A stretch of 64,000 bases of DNA, taken from assembly GCF_050485565.1 (NCBI RefSeq), contig NZ_JBJHBQ010000003.1, positions 186,001 to 250,000 on the forward strand, in the 5' to 3' direction. Shown here piece by piece: positions 42,985-51,542 of the stretch. The translations under genes were made by a program, and so were the position numbers. Position 1 is the stretch's first letter; every line of letters starts with the position of its first letter. The notes under the pieces are model-generated. The model saw only the letters and a list, made by a program, of their open reading frames with translations, was not told the origin of the DNA and did no database searches. This DNA is from Glycocaulis sp050485565. GTDB taxonomy: Bacteria > Pseudomonadota > Alphaproteobacteria > Caulobacterales > Maricaulaceae.

Positions 42985-43047
42985 ATGCGTCAAATGTATA
43001 CAGCAATGCCGATCCGCCAAGTCCATTCTGTTACGCATTTGACGCAT
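42985..43047. promoter_or_regulatory. Pair of 12-bp inverted sites upstream of the aldehyde dehydrogenase
   Basis: ATGCGTCAAATG at 42985-42996 and its exact reverse complement CATTTGACGCAT at 43036-43047, 39 bp apart, in the divergent gap before the ALDH gene. The two sites could bind a second regulator or allow looping; unlike sites A-C they have no copy seen elsewhere in this window. Confidence 0.5.
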
Positions 43048-43054
43048 AGAAAAC

Positions 43055-43068
43055 TTTCCGATAGGAAA
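43055..43068. promoter_or_regulatory. XRE-cupin operator candidate C
   Basis: TTTCCGATAGGAAA, which on the minus strand is TTTCCTATCGGAAA, the best form of the motif shared with sites A and B. It lies about 104 bp before the ALDH start and 206 bp before the regulator's own start. Confidence 0.65.
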
Positions 43069-43171
43069 AGTTCAATCCGCGAGACGGGTGCCAGTGGGCC
43101 GGTCAGATACGACTGGCGCTGGCGGCTGGCAAGCGAAATGAACCACACTAACCAGAATTGGGGCGGGCTAT

Positions 43172-44734
43172 ATGCCTGATACACAAAGTCACTTTGCCGC
43201 TGATGAAGCGGTGATTTCGCTCGAACCTGCCAAGCTGGCGCATCAGGCTTTCGCTGCGATGGGTCTTGAAGTTCCGTTTGGCACCGGGGCCGGCCTGCCC
43301 GTGAGCACGCCGGTGGACGGGTCGCTGATTGGCACCATGAAGCCCGAATCGGCGGCCTCCACGGGCGCTGCCATCGCGAACGCGGTGACGGCCTTTGGCC
43401 AGTGGCGCGCGGTACCGGCCCCGCGCCGGGGCGAGCTCATCCGCCGTTTCGGCAATCTCTGCCGGGATCACAAGGAAGCGCTCTCCTGCCTCGTCACGCT
43501 CGATTGCGGCAAGACGCTGGATGAAGCGCGCGGCGAGGTGCAGGAAGTCATCGATATCTGTGACTTCGCCGTTGGCCTGTCGCGCCAGCTGCACGGCCTG
43601 AGCATCGCCACCGAGCGTCCCAATCACCGCATGGCCGAAACCTGGCATCCGCTGGGCGTATTCGCGCAGATCAGCGCGTTCAACTTCCCCGTCGCCGTCT
43701 GGTCGTGGGGCACGATGATCGCGCTGACCTGCGGAAACGCGGCGATCTGGAAGCCGTCGGAAAAATCGCTTCTGTCGGCATCGGCCTGTGCCGGCCTGCT
43801 GGCGCGCGCCTGCGAAGATTTCCCCGAAGCGCCCGCTCACCTGCATCAGATGCTGGTTGGCGGCGGCGATATCGGCGCACAGCTCGCGGCCGATCCTCGT
43901 GTCTCGCTGATCAGCGCCACCGGCAGCACGAAGATGGGCCGCAACGTGTCGAGCACCGTCGCCGCGCGCCTTGGCCGTTCGATCCTTGAGCTTGGCGGCA
44001 ATAACGCAGCGATTGTCACCCCCTCGGCCAATCGCGATCTCGTCCTTCGCGGTGTCACCTTTTCGGCGGCAGGCACCTCCGGTCAGCGCTGCACCTCCAT
44101 GCGCCGCCTGATCGTCCACGAAAGCGTGCATGACGAGCTGGTCTCCCAGCTCAAGCGCGCCTTCAGCCAGCTGCGTATCGGCAATCCGCTGGAACACGGC
44201 GTGCATGCGGGGCCGCTGATCGACCTTCCGGCGATGACCATGTTCAATGCGGCCCTCGATCAGGCCCGCGCCGAAGGCGGCACCGTGCATGGCGGTCAGC
44301 GTATGCTGGCCGACAAATATCCAGATGCGGCCTACATGGCCCCTGCCCTGGTGGAGATGCCGTCGCAAACGCCCATCGTGCACACCGAAACCTTTGGCCC
44401 GATCCTCTATGTCATGCGCTACCGTGATATCGAGGAGGCCATCGCGATGAATAATGCGGTGCCGCAGGGCCTCTCCTCGGCGATCTTCACCGACAATATG
44501 CGCGAGGCGGAACTGTTCACCTCCAGCCTCGGCAGTGATTGCGGTATCGCCAATGTGAATATCGGCACCAGCGGCGCAGAGATTGGCGGCGCGTTTGGCG
44601 GAGAGAAGGAAACCGGCGGCGGCCGCGCGTCCGGCTCCGACACCTGGAAAGCCTATATGCGCCGTGCCACCAACACGATCAATTACTCAACCGACCTTCC
44701 CCTGGCTCAGGGCGTGCGTTTCGACGCGGCCTGA
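43172..44734 (+). CDS. ALDH7-type aldehyde dehydrogenase (aminoadipate-semialdehyde/P6C type)
   Basis: 520 residues. ALDH signatures: ISAFNFPVAVWSWG, WKPSEKS, ISATGSTKMGRNV, catalytic-Glu region LELGGNNA, catalytic-Cys region SAAGTSGQRCTSMRR, and ETFGPILYVMRY. The C-terminal run ANVNIGTSGAEIGGAFGGEKETGGGR and ASGSDTWKAYMRR matches ALDH7 (antiquitin), which oxidises alpha-aminoadipate semialdehyde / piperideine-6-carboxylate in lysine breakdown. Under likely control of the XRE-cupin regulator; the lysine route would lead toward glutaryl-CoA, whose dehydrogenase is at 3.2 kb. Substrate is family-level inference. Confidence 0.88.
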   Translation: MPDTQSHFAADEAVISLEPAKLAHQAFAAMGLEVPFGTGAGLPVSTPVDGSLIGTMKPESAASTGAAIANAVTAFGQWRAVPAPRRGELIRRFGNLCRDHKEALSCLVTLDCGKTLDEARGEVQEVIDICDFAVGLSRQLHGLSIATERPNHRMAETWHPLGVFAQISAFNFPVAVWSWGTMIALTCGNAAIWKPSEKSLLSASACAGLLARACEDFPEAPAHLHQMLVGGGDIGAQLAADPRVSLISATGSTKMGRNVSSTVAARLGRSILELGGNNAAIVTPSANRDLVLRGVTFSAAGTSGQRCTSMRRLIVHESVHDELVSQLKRAFSQLRIGNPLEHGVHAGPLIDLPAMTMFNAALDQARAEGGTVHGGQRMLADKYPDAAYMAPALVEMPSQTPIVHTETFGPILYVMRYRDIEEAIAMNNAVPQGLSSAIFTDNMREAELFTSSLGSDCGIANVNIGTSGAEIGGAFGGEKETGGGRASGSDTWKAYMRRATNTINYSTDLPLAQGVRFDAA

Positions 44735-44771
44735 ACCAGCTAGCTTCCTCAACCCGAAGAAAGGGCAGACC

Positions 44772-45770
44772 ATGACTTTCAAGACCCTGCTTATCACCGG
44801 TGCGGCCGCTCTGGCCCTCGCCGGCACGCCAGCCAGTGCGCAAAGCATTCCGCAAGGCACCAGCTACCAGACAGAATCGCTTCTGGGCGAACGCCTCTAC
44901 ACCCGCTCGGCCGAGACGATGAATCTGGCCGATCCGAGCGCGTTCGAGCGCGCGACCCAGGAGGCGTATGACGCCTATATGGCCGACATGAACCCGGACA
45001 CGGCCACCTGGTATGGCCGCATGCTGTCCTATCAGGGCTATTTCCGCGAGGCCATCGAGGTCTATAGCGCGGCCATCGATCGCTTCCCGGAAAACGCCAA
45101 GCTGCGCCGTCACCGCGCACACCGCTATTTCACGCTTCGCGATTTTGACGCCTCGATCGCTGAGGGGCTGCGTTCGGCCGAGCTCTACGAAAACATGCCG
45201 CTTGAGCGTGAGCTGCTCGGCCCGGACTACTTCCCGTCCACCCCGGACGTGGTGCAGTTCTACCTCTACTATCACCTTGGCCAGGCTTATTTCGCATCCA
45301 ACCAGTACCGCGAAGCGGCGCACTGGTTTAACCGCTCGCATGAGGTGGCTGTGGGCGTGAATGATCCAGTGAGCGTCACTGCGGCGGTCTATTGGGAGTA
45401 TATCTCGCTGGCCCGTGCCGGTGATTTCTTTGCGGCCCGCGACCTGCTCGACAGCTACACCTACGCGCTCGAAGACCTGAGCACGAACATCGAAAGCAAT
45501 TTCTATTTCGATGGCATCCAGCTCTTCAAGGGCGAGCGCGACTTCGACACCTTCTTCAGCGATGAAGATACCGGCATGGCGTTCTCCAACGCCTCGGCGG
45601 CGGCGTCGTCAACCGCCTTCACCCTCGCCAACTACCTGTTGCTGCAAGGGCATCGTGACGAGGCGAAGGAATGGTATCGCCGGTCAATCAATGTCGATGG
45701 CTGGTCGTTCTTCGCCCGTATCCAGGCGGAAGCTGACTGGGCCACGCTTTTCCCGGGCGAGACCCCCTAG
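44772..45770 (+). CDS. Secreted TPR protein
   Basis: 332 residues from ATG 44772 (GAAAGGG upstream). Signal peptide: LITGAAALALAGTPASA. TPR-like helices follow: TWYGRMLSYQGYFREAIEVYSAAIDRFPENAKL, HRYFTLRDFDASIAEGL, YYHLGQAYFASNQYREAAHWF and LLLQGHRDEAKEWY. Probably a periplasmic protein-interaction module. 38 bp after the ALDH stop, so it may share that transcript. The next gene is a related protein. Confidence 0.82.
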   Translation: MTFKTLLITGAAALALAGTPASAQSIPQGTSYQTESLLGERLYTRSAETMNLADPSAFERATQEAYDAYMADMNPDTATWYGRMLSYQGYFREAIEVYSAAIDRFPENAKLRRHRAHRYFTLRDFDASIAEGLRSAELYENMPLERELLGPDYFPSTPDVVQFYLYYHLGQAYFASNQYREAAHWFNRSHEVAVGVNDPVSVTAAVYWEYISLARAGDFFAARDLLDSYTYALEDLSTNIESNFYFDGIQLFKGERDFDTFFSDEDTGMAFSNASAAASSTAFTLANYLLLQGHRDEAKEWYRRSINVDGWSFFARIQAEADWATLFPGETP

Positions 45771-45783
45771 AGACTATTGCCTG

Positions 45784-45817
45784 TGCCCTGCGCTGCCTTC
45801 AACGGCGGCGCAGGGCA
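45784..45817 (+). terminator. Hairpin between the two TPR genes
   Basis: TGCCCTGCGC (45784-45793) pairs perfectly with GCGCAGGGCA (45808-45817). No T run follows, so it is more likely a processing or attenuation stem between the two genes than a full terminator. Confidence 0.5.
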
Positions 45818-45854
45818 TCCCCTTGCCTGACTGCTCATTTGAAAGGTGCTGGCC

Positions 45855-46811
45855 ATGCCGATCCGAATGTCTACTGCCGTCGCTGCCGTGCTCTTGCTGG
45901 CAGCAGGTCCGCTGGAAGCCCAGATTGCCGACCGCGATGCCGCCCTCGCCCCTGCAGGTGAAACCCTGCGCGAGGGCCAGACGCTTATTGGCACGCCTTT
46001 GAGCGAGCCGGGCTTTTCGCCCGAACTGCGCGCGGAGCTGGAGCTCGATCTGGCGATTGCGCGCGCCACGCTGGAACTCGCGCCTCACCGCGAGGACTCA
46101 TACATCTGGGTGGGCCGCCGCCTCGGTTATCTTGGCCGCTTCGAGGACGCCGTTGATGCGTTCACGCAAGGGCTGGAACTGTTTCCTGACAGCTACAAGC
46201 TCCTGCGCTTCCGCGGGCGCCATCTGGCACGCAGCCGCCAGTTTGACGCCGCTATCGCTGACTACACGCGCGCGCTGGACCTGATGGAAGGCGTGCAGGA
46301 TAGTTTCGAGCCGGACGGCATCGCCAACGCCTATAACCTGCCGCTCGGCACGTTCCGCTCAAATCTGCACTATTACCGAGCCCAGACCAGCTTTGCCGTG
46401 GGCGATTTCGAAACGCTGGTGGCCGGCATGCAGGCTGCACTCGATGAGCCCCTGCTGATCGACCCGACCGGCGATATGGGCGTTGCCATCGCCTACTGGC
46501 TCTATATCGGTCACAGCCTTCTGGGCGATGACGCAGCAGCGCGCGCGGCGCTCGCGCCGGTACACGCCGAACTGCCGCTGATCGAGAACGCCAACTATCT
46601 GCGCGGCGCGCTCTTCTTCAAGGGCGAGATTGCCCGCGAGGAGATGGAGGCGTTTCCGGGCGCGATAGAGCAGTTCGCCCTTGCCATGGCCGACCGTCTG
46701 GCAGGCGAGAACGACGCTGCCGAAGCGCGCATGGAAGCAATTGTCCGTGCTGGCGCGTCGGGCTTCTGGCCAGCCGAGGCAGAGATTCTGCGGATCAGGG
46801 CGGAGCGTTAG
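45855..46811 (+). CDS. Secreted TPR protein, related to the preceding gene
   Basis: 318 residues from ATG 45855 (GAAAGG 8 bp upstream, GTG 45846 rejected). Signal peptide: AAVLLLAAGPLEAQ. The order of motifs parallels the upstream protein: YIWVGRRLGYLGRFEDAVDAFTQGLELFPDSYKLLRFRGRHLARSRQFDAAIADYTRAL, then a YYRAQTSFAVGDFE segment and a FFKGE segment (cf. QLFKGERD upstream). The two appear to be diverged duplicates. Convergent with the lipoprotein gene 11 bp away. Confidence 0.8.
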   Translation: MPIRMSTAVAAVLLLAAGPLEAQIADRDAALAPAGETLREGQTLIGTPLSEPGFSPELRAELELDLAIARATLELAPHREDSYIWVGRRLGYLGRFEDAVDAFTQGLELFPDSYKLLRFRGRHLARSRQFDAAIADYTRALDLMEGVQDSFEPDGIANAYNLPLGTFRSNLHYYRAQTSFAVGDFETLVAGMQAALDEPLLIDPTGDMGVAIAYWLYIGHSLLGDDAAARAALAPVHAELPLIENANYLRGALFFKGEIAREEMEAFPGAIEQFALAMADRLAGENDAAEARMEAIVRAGASGFWPAEAEILRIRAER

Positions 46812-46822
46812 ACGGCGCTCGC

Positions 46823-48202
46823 CTAATCCCGGACCGCTAGTATCCGCCCCTCGCCAAGGCTGAGCGTACCGTCTTCATCGATGCTGGCGGGCAGCGAGCC
46901 CTGGATGATGCTGAGGAATGTGGCTTCCAGCTGCATCAGATCGCCCGCGCAGGCCATGCGCGTGGAAACGCCCTGCCCCAGTACAACGCCTTCGCCGGTC
47001 ATCTGGTAGCTTGCCGAATAGCGGTTGCACGGCGCCTGACCCGACAGGCGGCCCTCGCCATCAAACTCCAGCGTGACCGCGCGCGGGCCGGGCACTTCCT
47101 CGCCCGCGATATGAGTCACCCGCCACACCTCTCCAACCAGCAGGCTTTCGGCGTCGCCGCCGCAGCCCGAATAGCTCTCCATATCGCCCAGCGTTATCGT
47201 CACGGTGTCGGGATAGGACAGGCCGGCCATCGTGTCCTGACAGATCGTATGGGTGATCTGGACGGTGAAGCTTTGCCCGTCATCACCCGAAACGGTCAGC
47301 ACATTGGTTTCTTCGTTCAGCGCGCCGCGTTCGGTTACGCGCCCTGAAATGCTCGTTTCGCCGTACTGGCCCAGATACTCCGCGTCATTGCCTGACAGGC
47401 GCAATATCCAGCCGGGCTCGTTCCCGCGCGCGGTATAGACCGCCGGGCCGGGTTCAGGCTCGGCGGCTTCGGCTTCCTCGGCGGCCGGCTGATAGGCGCT
47501 CGATTCGCATCCCACCCACTCGCCATCCTCCTCAAAGCGGACCAGCGCGCCCTGACCCCGGCTCCAGAAGCCACGGGGACCCTCTTCGCTGCTGGCTTCA
47601 AACCGTGCACCGGAGGCTGCTGGCACAGGCGTCAGCGTGTAGGCGCTGTCGCCCATGGTGAGGGTGATGTCCGGCGTATCATAGTGCACGCTGAAGGCTT
47701 GCCCGCCATCGCACAGATAGGCCGTGTCGGCGGATGCCGCATGGTTGCTGCGCACCAGCATGATGACGCCAAGGTCTGCCGCCGGGTTCCCGGCCGGAAA
47801 CCGGGCATCTTCTGGTGTAATCCACACCTGGGCACTGTCAGGATCAAGGATCCGGCCGCTCACCGCCAGCTCGCGGTCAGTCGCTACCGCTTCAGGGTCG
47901 TATGTCAGCGTCAGGTCAATCGGAACCTGACGCCCTTCAAACTGCTCGCGCGCCTCGGCTACCAGTTCAGGCCGGTCACTGCCCGGCTCGAAAGCGAGAA
48001 GCTGTGCTTCAACGATGGCGTTCTCGCCCAGCGCAATACGTTCCCGGTAGGCGACGGCAAATGTCACACTGGCGCCGTTGGCCGCGTCGGCGTTCTGATT
48101 GTCCTGCGCGGTCTGACCATCGGGGCTGCAGCCCGCTACCAGCAGGATGGAACCGGCGGCCATCGGCGCAAATGCGGATATCGATCGAACAAGGTGGCGC
48201 AA
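46823..48202 (-). CDS. Four-domain envelope lipoprotein (YbaY + MliC + COG3650 + META)
   Basis: 459 residues with lipobox LVAGC (Cys25). Four modules can be read in order: a YbaY-like domain (about 45-130, VTFAVAYRERIALGENAIVEAQLL and SGRILDPDSAQVWITP); an MliC-like lysozyme-inhibitor domain (about 155-233, YLCDGGQAFSVHYD, FWSRGQGALVRF, WVGCES); a COG3650-like domain (about 255-350, ARGNEPGWILRLSG, CQDTMAGLSYPDTVTI, SGCGG); and a META/HslJ domain (about 355-459, GEVWRVTHIAGEEVPG, CNRYSASYQM, STRMAC). All four are envelope-stress or lysozyme-resistance type domains, joined here in one outer-membrane lipoprotein. Confidence 0.85.
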   Translation of the reverse strand: MRHLVRSISAFAPMAAGSILLVAGCSPDGQTAQDNQNADAANGASVTFAVAYRERIALGENAIVEAQLLAFEPGSDRPELVAEAREQFEGRQVPIDLTLTYDPEAVATDRELAVSGRILDPDSAQVWITPEDARFPAGNPAADLGVIMLVRSNHAASADTAYLCDGGQAFSVHYDTPDITLTMGDSAYTLTPVPAASGARFEASSEEGPRGFWSRGQGALVRFEEDGEWVGCESSAYQPAAEEAEAAEPEPGPAVYTARGNEPGWILRLSGNDAEYLGQYGETSISGRVTERGALNEETNVLTVSGDDGQSFTVQITHTICQDTMAGLSYPDTVTITLGDMESYSGCGGDAESLLVGEVWRVTHIAGEEVPGPRAVTLEFDGEGRLSGQAPCNRYSASYQMTGEGVVLGQGVSTRMACAGDLMQLEATFLSIIQGSLPASIDEDGTLSLGEGRILAVRD

Positions 48203-48331
48203 GGGGGATACTCCCTGTTGTGTCAGTATGGATGATTACACTGCGCCACCCGGCACGGAAAGCAGAACTGCACGCGCCGATGTCCAGCAGAACGCCTTGC
48301 CGCCCCTGCTGACCGCCTGTAGACCGGACAT

Positions 48332-49180
48332 ATGAGCGAGCATTTTCCCACTTCAGTGAACCTTGATGGCGAGCAGATACATTGGACCCCGGAAGGGGGG
48401 CTTAGCTATGGCCGCTATCTCGACCTTGAACGCATTCTGGGCGCGCAATCGCCTCTGACCGCCGAGCATGACGAGATGATGTTCATCATCATCCATCAGG
48501 CGAGCGAGCTGTGGCTTAAGCTCTGCCTGCACGAGCTGGAGGCGGCCATCGCCCATGTGCAGTCCGGCGAGGTGCGCCCGGCTATGAAAATGCTGGCGCG
48601 CATTGCCCGCATTCAGGAGCAGCTCACCCAGTCCTGGGCCGTGCTCTCCACGATGACGCCGTCAGACTATCTGAAATTCCGCGATGCGCTGGGCCAGAGT
48701 TCCGGGTTCCAGTCGGCGCAGTACCGCACGCTGGAATACCGCCTCGGCAACAAGAATGCCGCGCTGGCCAAGGTGCATGAAGCGGACCCGGCGGCACACA
48801 AGATGGTTCTGGAAGCGCTCGGCAAACCAAGCCTTTATGATGAAACATTGAGGCTCGCTGCGAGGTCTGGGCTTGCCGTGCCGCAGGCCGCGCTGGATCG
48901 CGACTGGTCGCAGGCCTATCAGCCTGACGACCATGTGGAGGCGATGTGGCGCGAGGTGTATCTGGACACCGCGAGATGGTGGGAAGTGTATGAGTTTGCA
49001 GAGAAACTTGTCGATCTGGAGCAGAAGTTCCAGCAATGGCGTTTCAACCACATGAAAACGGTGGAGCGCATTATCGGTTTCCGGCGCGGCACAGGCGGGT
49101 CTGGCGGTGTATCCTATCTCGTCAAGGCACTGAGTTTACGGCTGTTCCCGGAACTCTGGACCGTGCGCACCACACTCTAG
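48332..49180 (+). CDS. kynA: Tryptophan 2,3-dioxygenase
   Basis: 282 residues, normal for bacterial TDO. LSYGRYLDLERILGAQ, EHDEMMFIIIHQASELWLKLCLHEL (substrate/haem pocket His in IIIHQ), SGFQSAQYRTLEYRLGNKN, and RFNHMKTVERIIGFRRGTGGSGGVSYL with the proximal haem His region. Opens the indole ring of tryptophan to N-formylkynurenine. First of three tightly packed genes; no kynureninase or formamidase is nearby. Confidence 0.97.
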   Translation: MSEHFPTSVNLDGEQIHWTPEGGLSYGRYLDLERILGAQSPLTAEHDEMMFIIIHQASELWLKLCLHELEAAIAHVQSGEVRPAMKMLARIARIQEQLTQSWAVLSTMTPSDYLKFRDALGQSSGFQSAQYRTLEYRLGNKNAALAKVHEADPAAHKMVLEALGKPSLYDETLRLAARSGLAVPQAALDRDWSQAYQPDDHVEAMWREVYLDTARWWEVYEFAEKLVDLEQKFQQWRFNHMKTVERIIGFRRGTGGSGGVSYLVKALSLRLFPELWTVRTTL

Positions 49181-49198
49181 TCAGGCAGGAAGCTCCCG

Positions 49199-49462
49199 AT
49201 GCGGCAGTTTTACATCTTCATCAAGTGCGAGCTGGGCAAGACCTATGATGTCGCCTCGGCGCTGGTCGATACGCTCGAAGAGACCCGGCAGGTCCATTCG
49301 GTCTCCGGCGCATTCGATCTGCTGGCCCAGTTTGCCGTGGAATCAGAAGCCGATATCGGCCGCTTTGTGAACCAGAAAGTTCAAACGATTTCAGGGGTAA
49401 AGGACACGCAGACCATCATCTGCTTTAATGCCTTCACCCGTGATCGCGGCCTTGGTGATTGA
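49199..49462 (+). CDS. Stand-alone Lrp/AsnC ligand-binding (RAM) domain protein
   Basis: 87 residues: the RAM (ACT-like) alpha-beta domain of Lrp/AsnC regulators without the N-terminal DNA-binding HTH. QFYIFIKCELGKTYDVASAL, VSGAFDLLAQFAVES and VNQKVQTISGVKDTQTIICF follow the betaalphabeta pattern. Such proteins bind amino acids and can modulate a full-length Lrp by mixed oligomers. 18 bp after kynA and overlapping sdaA by 1 bp (TGATG), so an amino-acid catabolic operon. Confidence 0.9.
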   Translation: MRQFYIFIKCELGKTYDVASALVDTLEETRQVHSVSGAFDLLAQFAVESEADIGRFVNQKVQTISGVKDTQTIICFNAFTRDRGLGD

Positions 49463-50844
49463 TGCATTTCGGCGTTTTCGACCTTTTCAAGATCGGTATC
49501 GGCCCGTCGAGCTCCCACACCGTTGGCCCGATGAAGGCATCGCGCCTGTTTCTGGAGCGCGTTGATGCCGAGCACGGGCTGGAGGCCATCACCCGCGTCA
49601 AGGCTGAAGCCTATGGCTCGCTGGCACTGACAGGTTCCGGCCATGCCACCGACAAGGCGCTGATCTGGGGTCTGGCGGGCGAACATCCCGAAACCGCCAA
49701 TCCCGATGCCTTGCCCGGCATTATCGAAGAGGTGGAAAACTCCGGCACGATCCGGCTGCTGGGCCGTCACCAGATAGGTTTTGACTTCGATACAGACCTG
49801 GTGCTCGACGGCAAGGTGCGCCTGCCCTTCCATTCCAACGCCATGAAGCTCACCGCGTTCGGCGTGAACGGCGAAACGCTGTCTGAACAGCTCTGGTACT
49901 CTATTGGCGGCGGTTTCGTGATCGACGAGGCCGAAGCCGGGCGCAATTCCGCCGCTGAAGCCCCGGAAGGCGAGCCCTACCCGTTCGATAATTGCAATAC
50001 GCTGATCGAGATTGGCGACCGCGAAGGGCTTTCCATCCCCGAGATCATGCTGGCCAACGAGACGGCCTTTCGCAGCGAGGCAGAGGTCCGGACACGTATA
50101 TCCACCATCTGGCAGGCCATGGAAGACTGCATAGACCGCGGCGTCGCGGGCGATGGCGTCCTGCCCGGCGGGCTGAAGGTGAAGCGCCGCGCACCGGCCA
50201 TGCAGCGCCGCCTGGAGGAAGACCCTGAGCGCGCCACCCGCGATCCGCTATCGGCCATGGAGTGGGTCAATCTGTGGGCGATGGCGGTCAATGAGGAAAA
50301 CGCCGCCGGTGGCCGCGTTGTCACCGCGCCGACCAATGGCGCGGCGGGCATCATCCCTGCCGTCGCGCGCTATTTCGACCGGCATTGCAAGAAGCCAGGT
50401 GATGAGGACGCGATGGTACGCTTCTTCCTCACTGCTTCGGCTATTGGCGCGCTCTACAAGCTCAACGCCTCGATCTCGGGCGCGGAAGCCGGCTGTCAGG
50501 GCGAGGTGGGCGTTGCCTGCTCCATGGCCGCTGGCGGTCTGGCGGCCGCGCTTGGCGGCTCAAACCGGCAGATCGAGAACGCCGCAGAAATCGGCATGGA
50601 GCACAATCTGGGTCTCACCTGTGATCCCGTCGGCGGGCTGGTGCAGATCCCCTGCATCGAGCGCAACGCCATCGGCGCGATCAAGGCGATCAATGCCGCC
50701 CGCCTCGCCATGCTGGGCAACGCCGAATACAAGGTGCGCCTCGATCAGGTGATCGAGACCATGCGCCAGACCGGGCTCGACATGGCCGACAAGTACAAGG
50801 AAACCTCCGAAGGCGGCCTCGCGGTCAACGTGCCGGTGTGTTGA
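49462..50844 (+). CDS. sdaA: L-serine ammonia-lyase (single-chain, Fe-S)
   Basis: 460 residues from ATG 49462, overlapping the RAM gene stop by one base. MHFGVFDLFKIGIGPSSSHTVGPM is the classic N-terminus. The [4Fe-4S] domain includes APTNGAAGIIPAV, EAGCQGEVGVACSMAAGGLAAALGG and GLTCDPVGGLVQIPCIERNAIGAIKA with the cluster cysteines. Deaminates L-serine to pyruvate and ammonia. Co-transcribed with kynA, possibly under a shared amino-acid sensor. Confidence 0.96.
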   Translation: MHFGVFDLFKIGIGPSSSHTVGPMKASRLFLERVDAEHGLEAITRVKAEAYGSLALTGSGHATDKALIWGLAGEHPETANPDALPGIIEEVENSGTIRLLGRHQIGFDFDTDLVLDGKVRLPFHSNAMKLTAFGVNGETLSEQLWYSIGGGFVIDEAEAGRNSAAEAPEGEPYPFDNCNTLIEIGDREGLSIPEIMLANETAFRSEAEVRTRISTIWQAMEDCIDRGVAGDGVLPGGLKVKRRAPAMQRRLEEDPERATRDPLSAMEWVNLWAMAVNEENAAGGRVVTAPTNGAAGIIPAVARYFDRHCKKPGDEDAMVRFFLTASAIGALYKLNASISGAEAGCQGEVGVACSMAAGGLAAALGGSNRQIENAAEIGMEHNLGLTCDPVGGLVQIPCIERNAIGAIKAINAARLAMLGNAEYKVRLDQVIETMRQTGLDMADKYKETSEGGLAVNVPVC

Positions 50845-50892
50845 GGTAACGCCCTCGTCCAGATAATTGAAACCCCGGACGCGCAATGCGTT

Positions 50893-51006
50893 TTCCTCCC
50901 CCGTTTACGGGGGAGGTGCCAGCGAAGCTGACGGAGGGGGGAGCTTGTTTCGTGCAATCTCCCCCTCGGCCCTTCGGACCACTCCCCCAGTGAACGGGGG
51001 GAGAAA
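50893..51006. repeat. Palindromic extragenic repeat element
   Basis: Two hairpin ends (CCTCCCCCGTTTACGGGGG and CTCCCCCAGTGAACGGGG) face each other around GCCAGCGAAGCTGACGGAGG and TCGGCCCTTCGGACCA. This layout matches the GGGGGA/TCCCCC-bounded extragenic repeats widespread in alphaproteobacterial genomes, often near convergent gene ends. Here it lies between the convergent sdaA and MerR genes and probably forms a stable RNA structure ending both transcripts. Confidence 0.75.
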
Positions 51007-51044
51007 AGGACCGGCGCTCCTGTATTCGGATATTCCCGTGCAAA

Positions 51045-51449
51045 CTAGCCCGCAGACACCAGCGCCTCGGCGACGGCGCACTCGGCACGCGTCTCGTGGC
51101 GGCATGTGGCAAGTGAGGTTTCCAGCCGCGCCTCGATGGCGCGAAGGTCCGCGATCTTGGCCCGCACCTCGTGCAAATGCTGCTCGGCCAGCGCATCGAT
51201 ATCGCTGCAGGTGGCGTCACGGTCTTCGAGCAGGTCCAGGAGACCTGATATCGCCGCGAGCGGAAAGCCGAGACTGCGTCCGCGCTTGATGAAGTCCAGC
51301 CTGCGCAGATGAGCGGGCGTATAGGCGCGGTGACCGCCAGCTGTGCGCGCCGGTTCGGGAAGTAAGCCCACCTGTTCGTAATAGCGGATGGTGACGACCT
51401 GGCAGCCGGTGCGGCGGGCCAGTTCTCCGATGGCATATGTTTCCTGCAT
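51045..51449 (-). CDS. MerR-family metal-responsive regulator
   Basis: 134 residues from ATG 51449 (the in-frame earlier start at 51491 would cross the operator). N-terminal winged HTH: YAIGELARRTGCQVVTIRYYEQVGLLPEPARTAGGHRAY, then LRRLDFIKRGRSLGFPLAAI. The C-terminal half is a coiled-coil dimer helix with cysteines at RDATCSDID, LATCRHETRAECAVAE, as in CadR/PbrR/ZntR-type sensors of Zn, Cd or Pb. Divergent from a TonB receptor over a CTATAG operator. Confidence 0.9.
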   Translation of the reverse strand: MQETYAIGELARRTGCQVVTIRYYEQVGLLPEPARTAGGHRAYTPAHLRRLDFIKRGRSLGFPLAAISGLLDLLEDRDATCSDIDALAEQHLHEVRAKIADLRAIEARLETSLATCRHETRAECAVAEALVSAG

Positions 51450-51462
51450 GACGGGCTTGAAC

Positions 51463-51477
51463 CTATAGCGACTATAG
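51463..51477. promoter_or_regulatory. MerR-type operator
   Basis: CTATAGCGACTATAG: two CTATAG boxes separated by CGA, beginning right after a TTGAAC (51457-51462) that could be the -35 of the receptor promoter. This is the usual arrangement in which MerR untwists a long spacer. It lies between the regulator (51449) and receptor (51543). Confidence 0.75.
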
Positions 51478-51542
51478 CTCGCAGCATGCATGCCGATGTG
51501 ATTCCGGCAAGTCCGGGATCAGTCCGAAAAAGGATAACCGGC

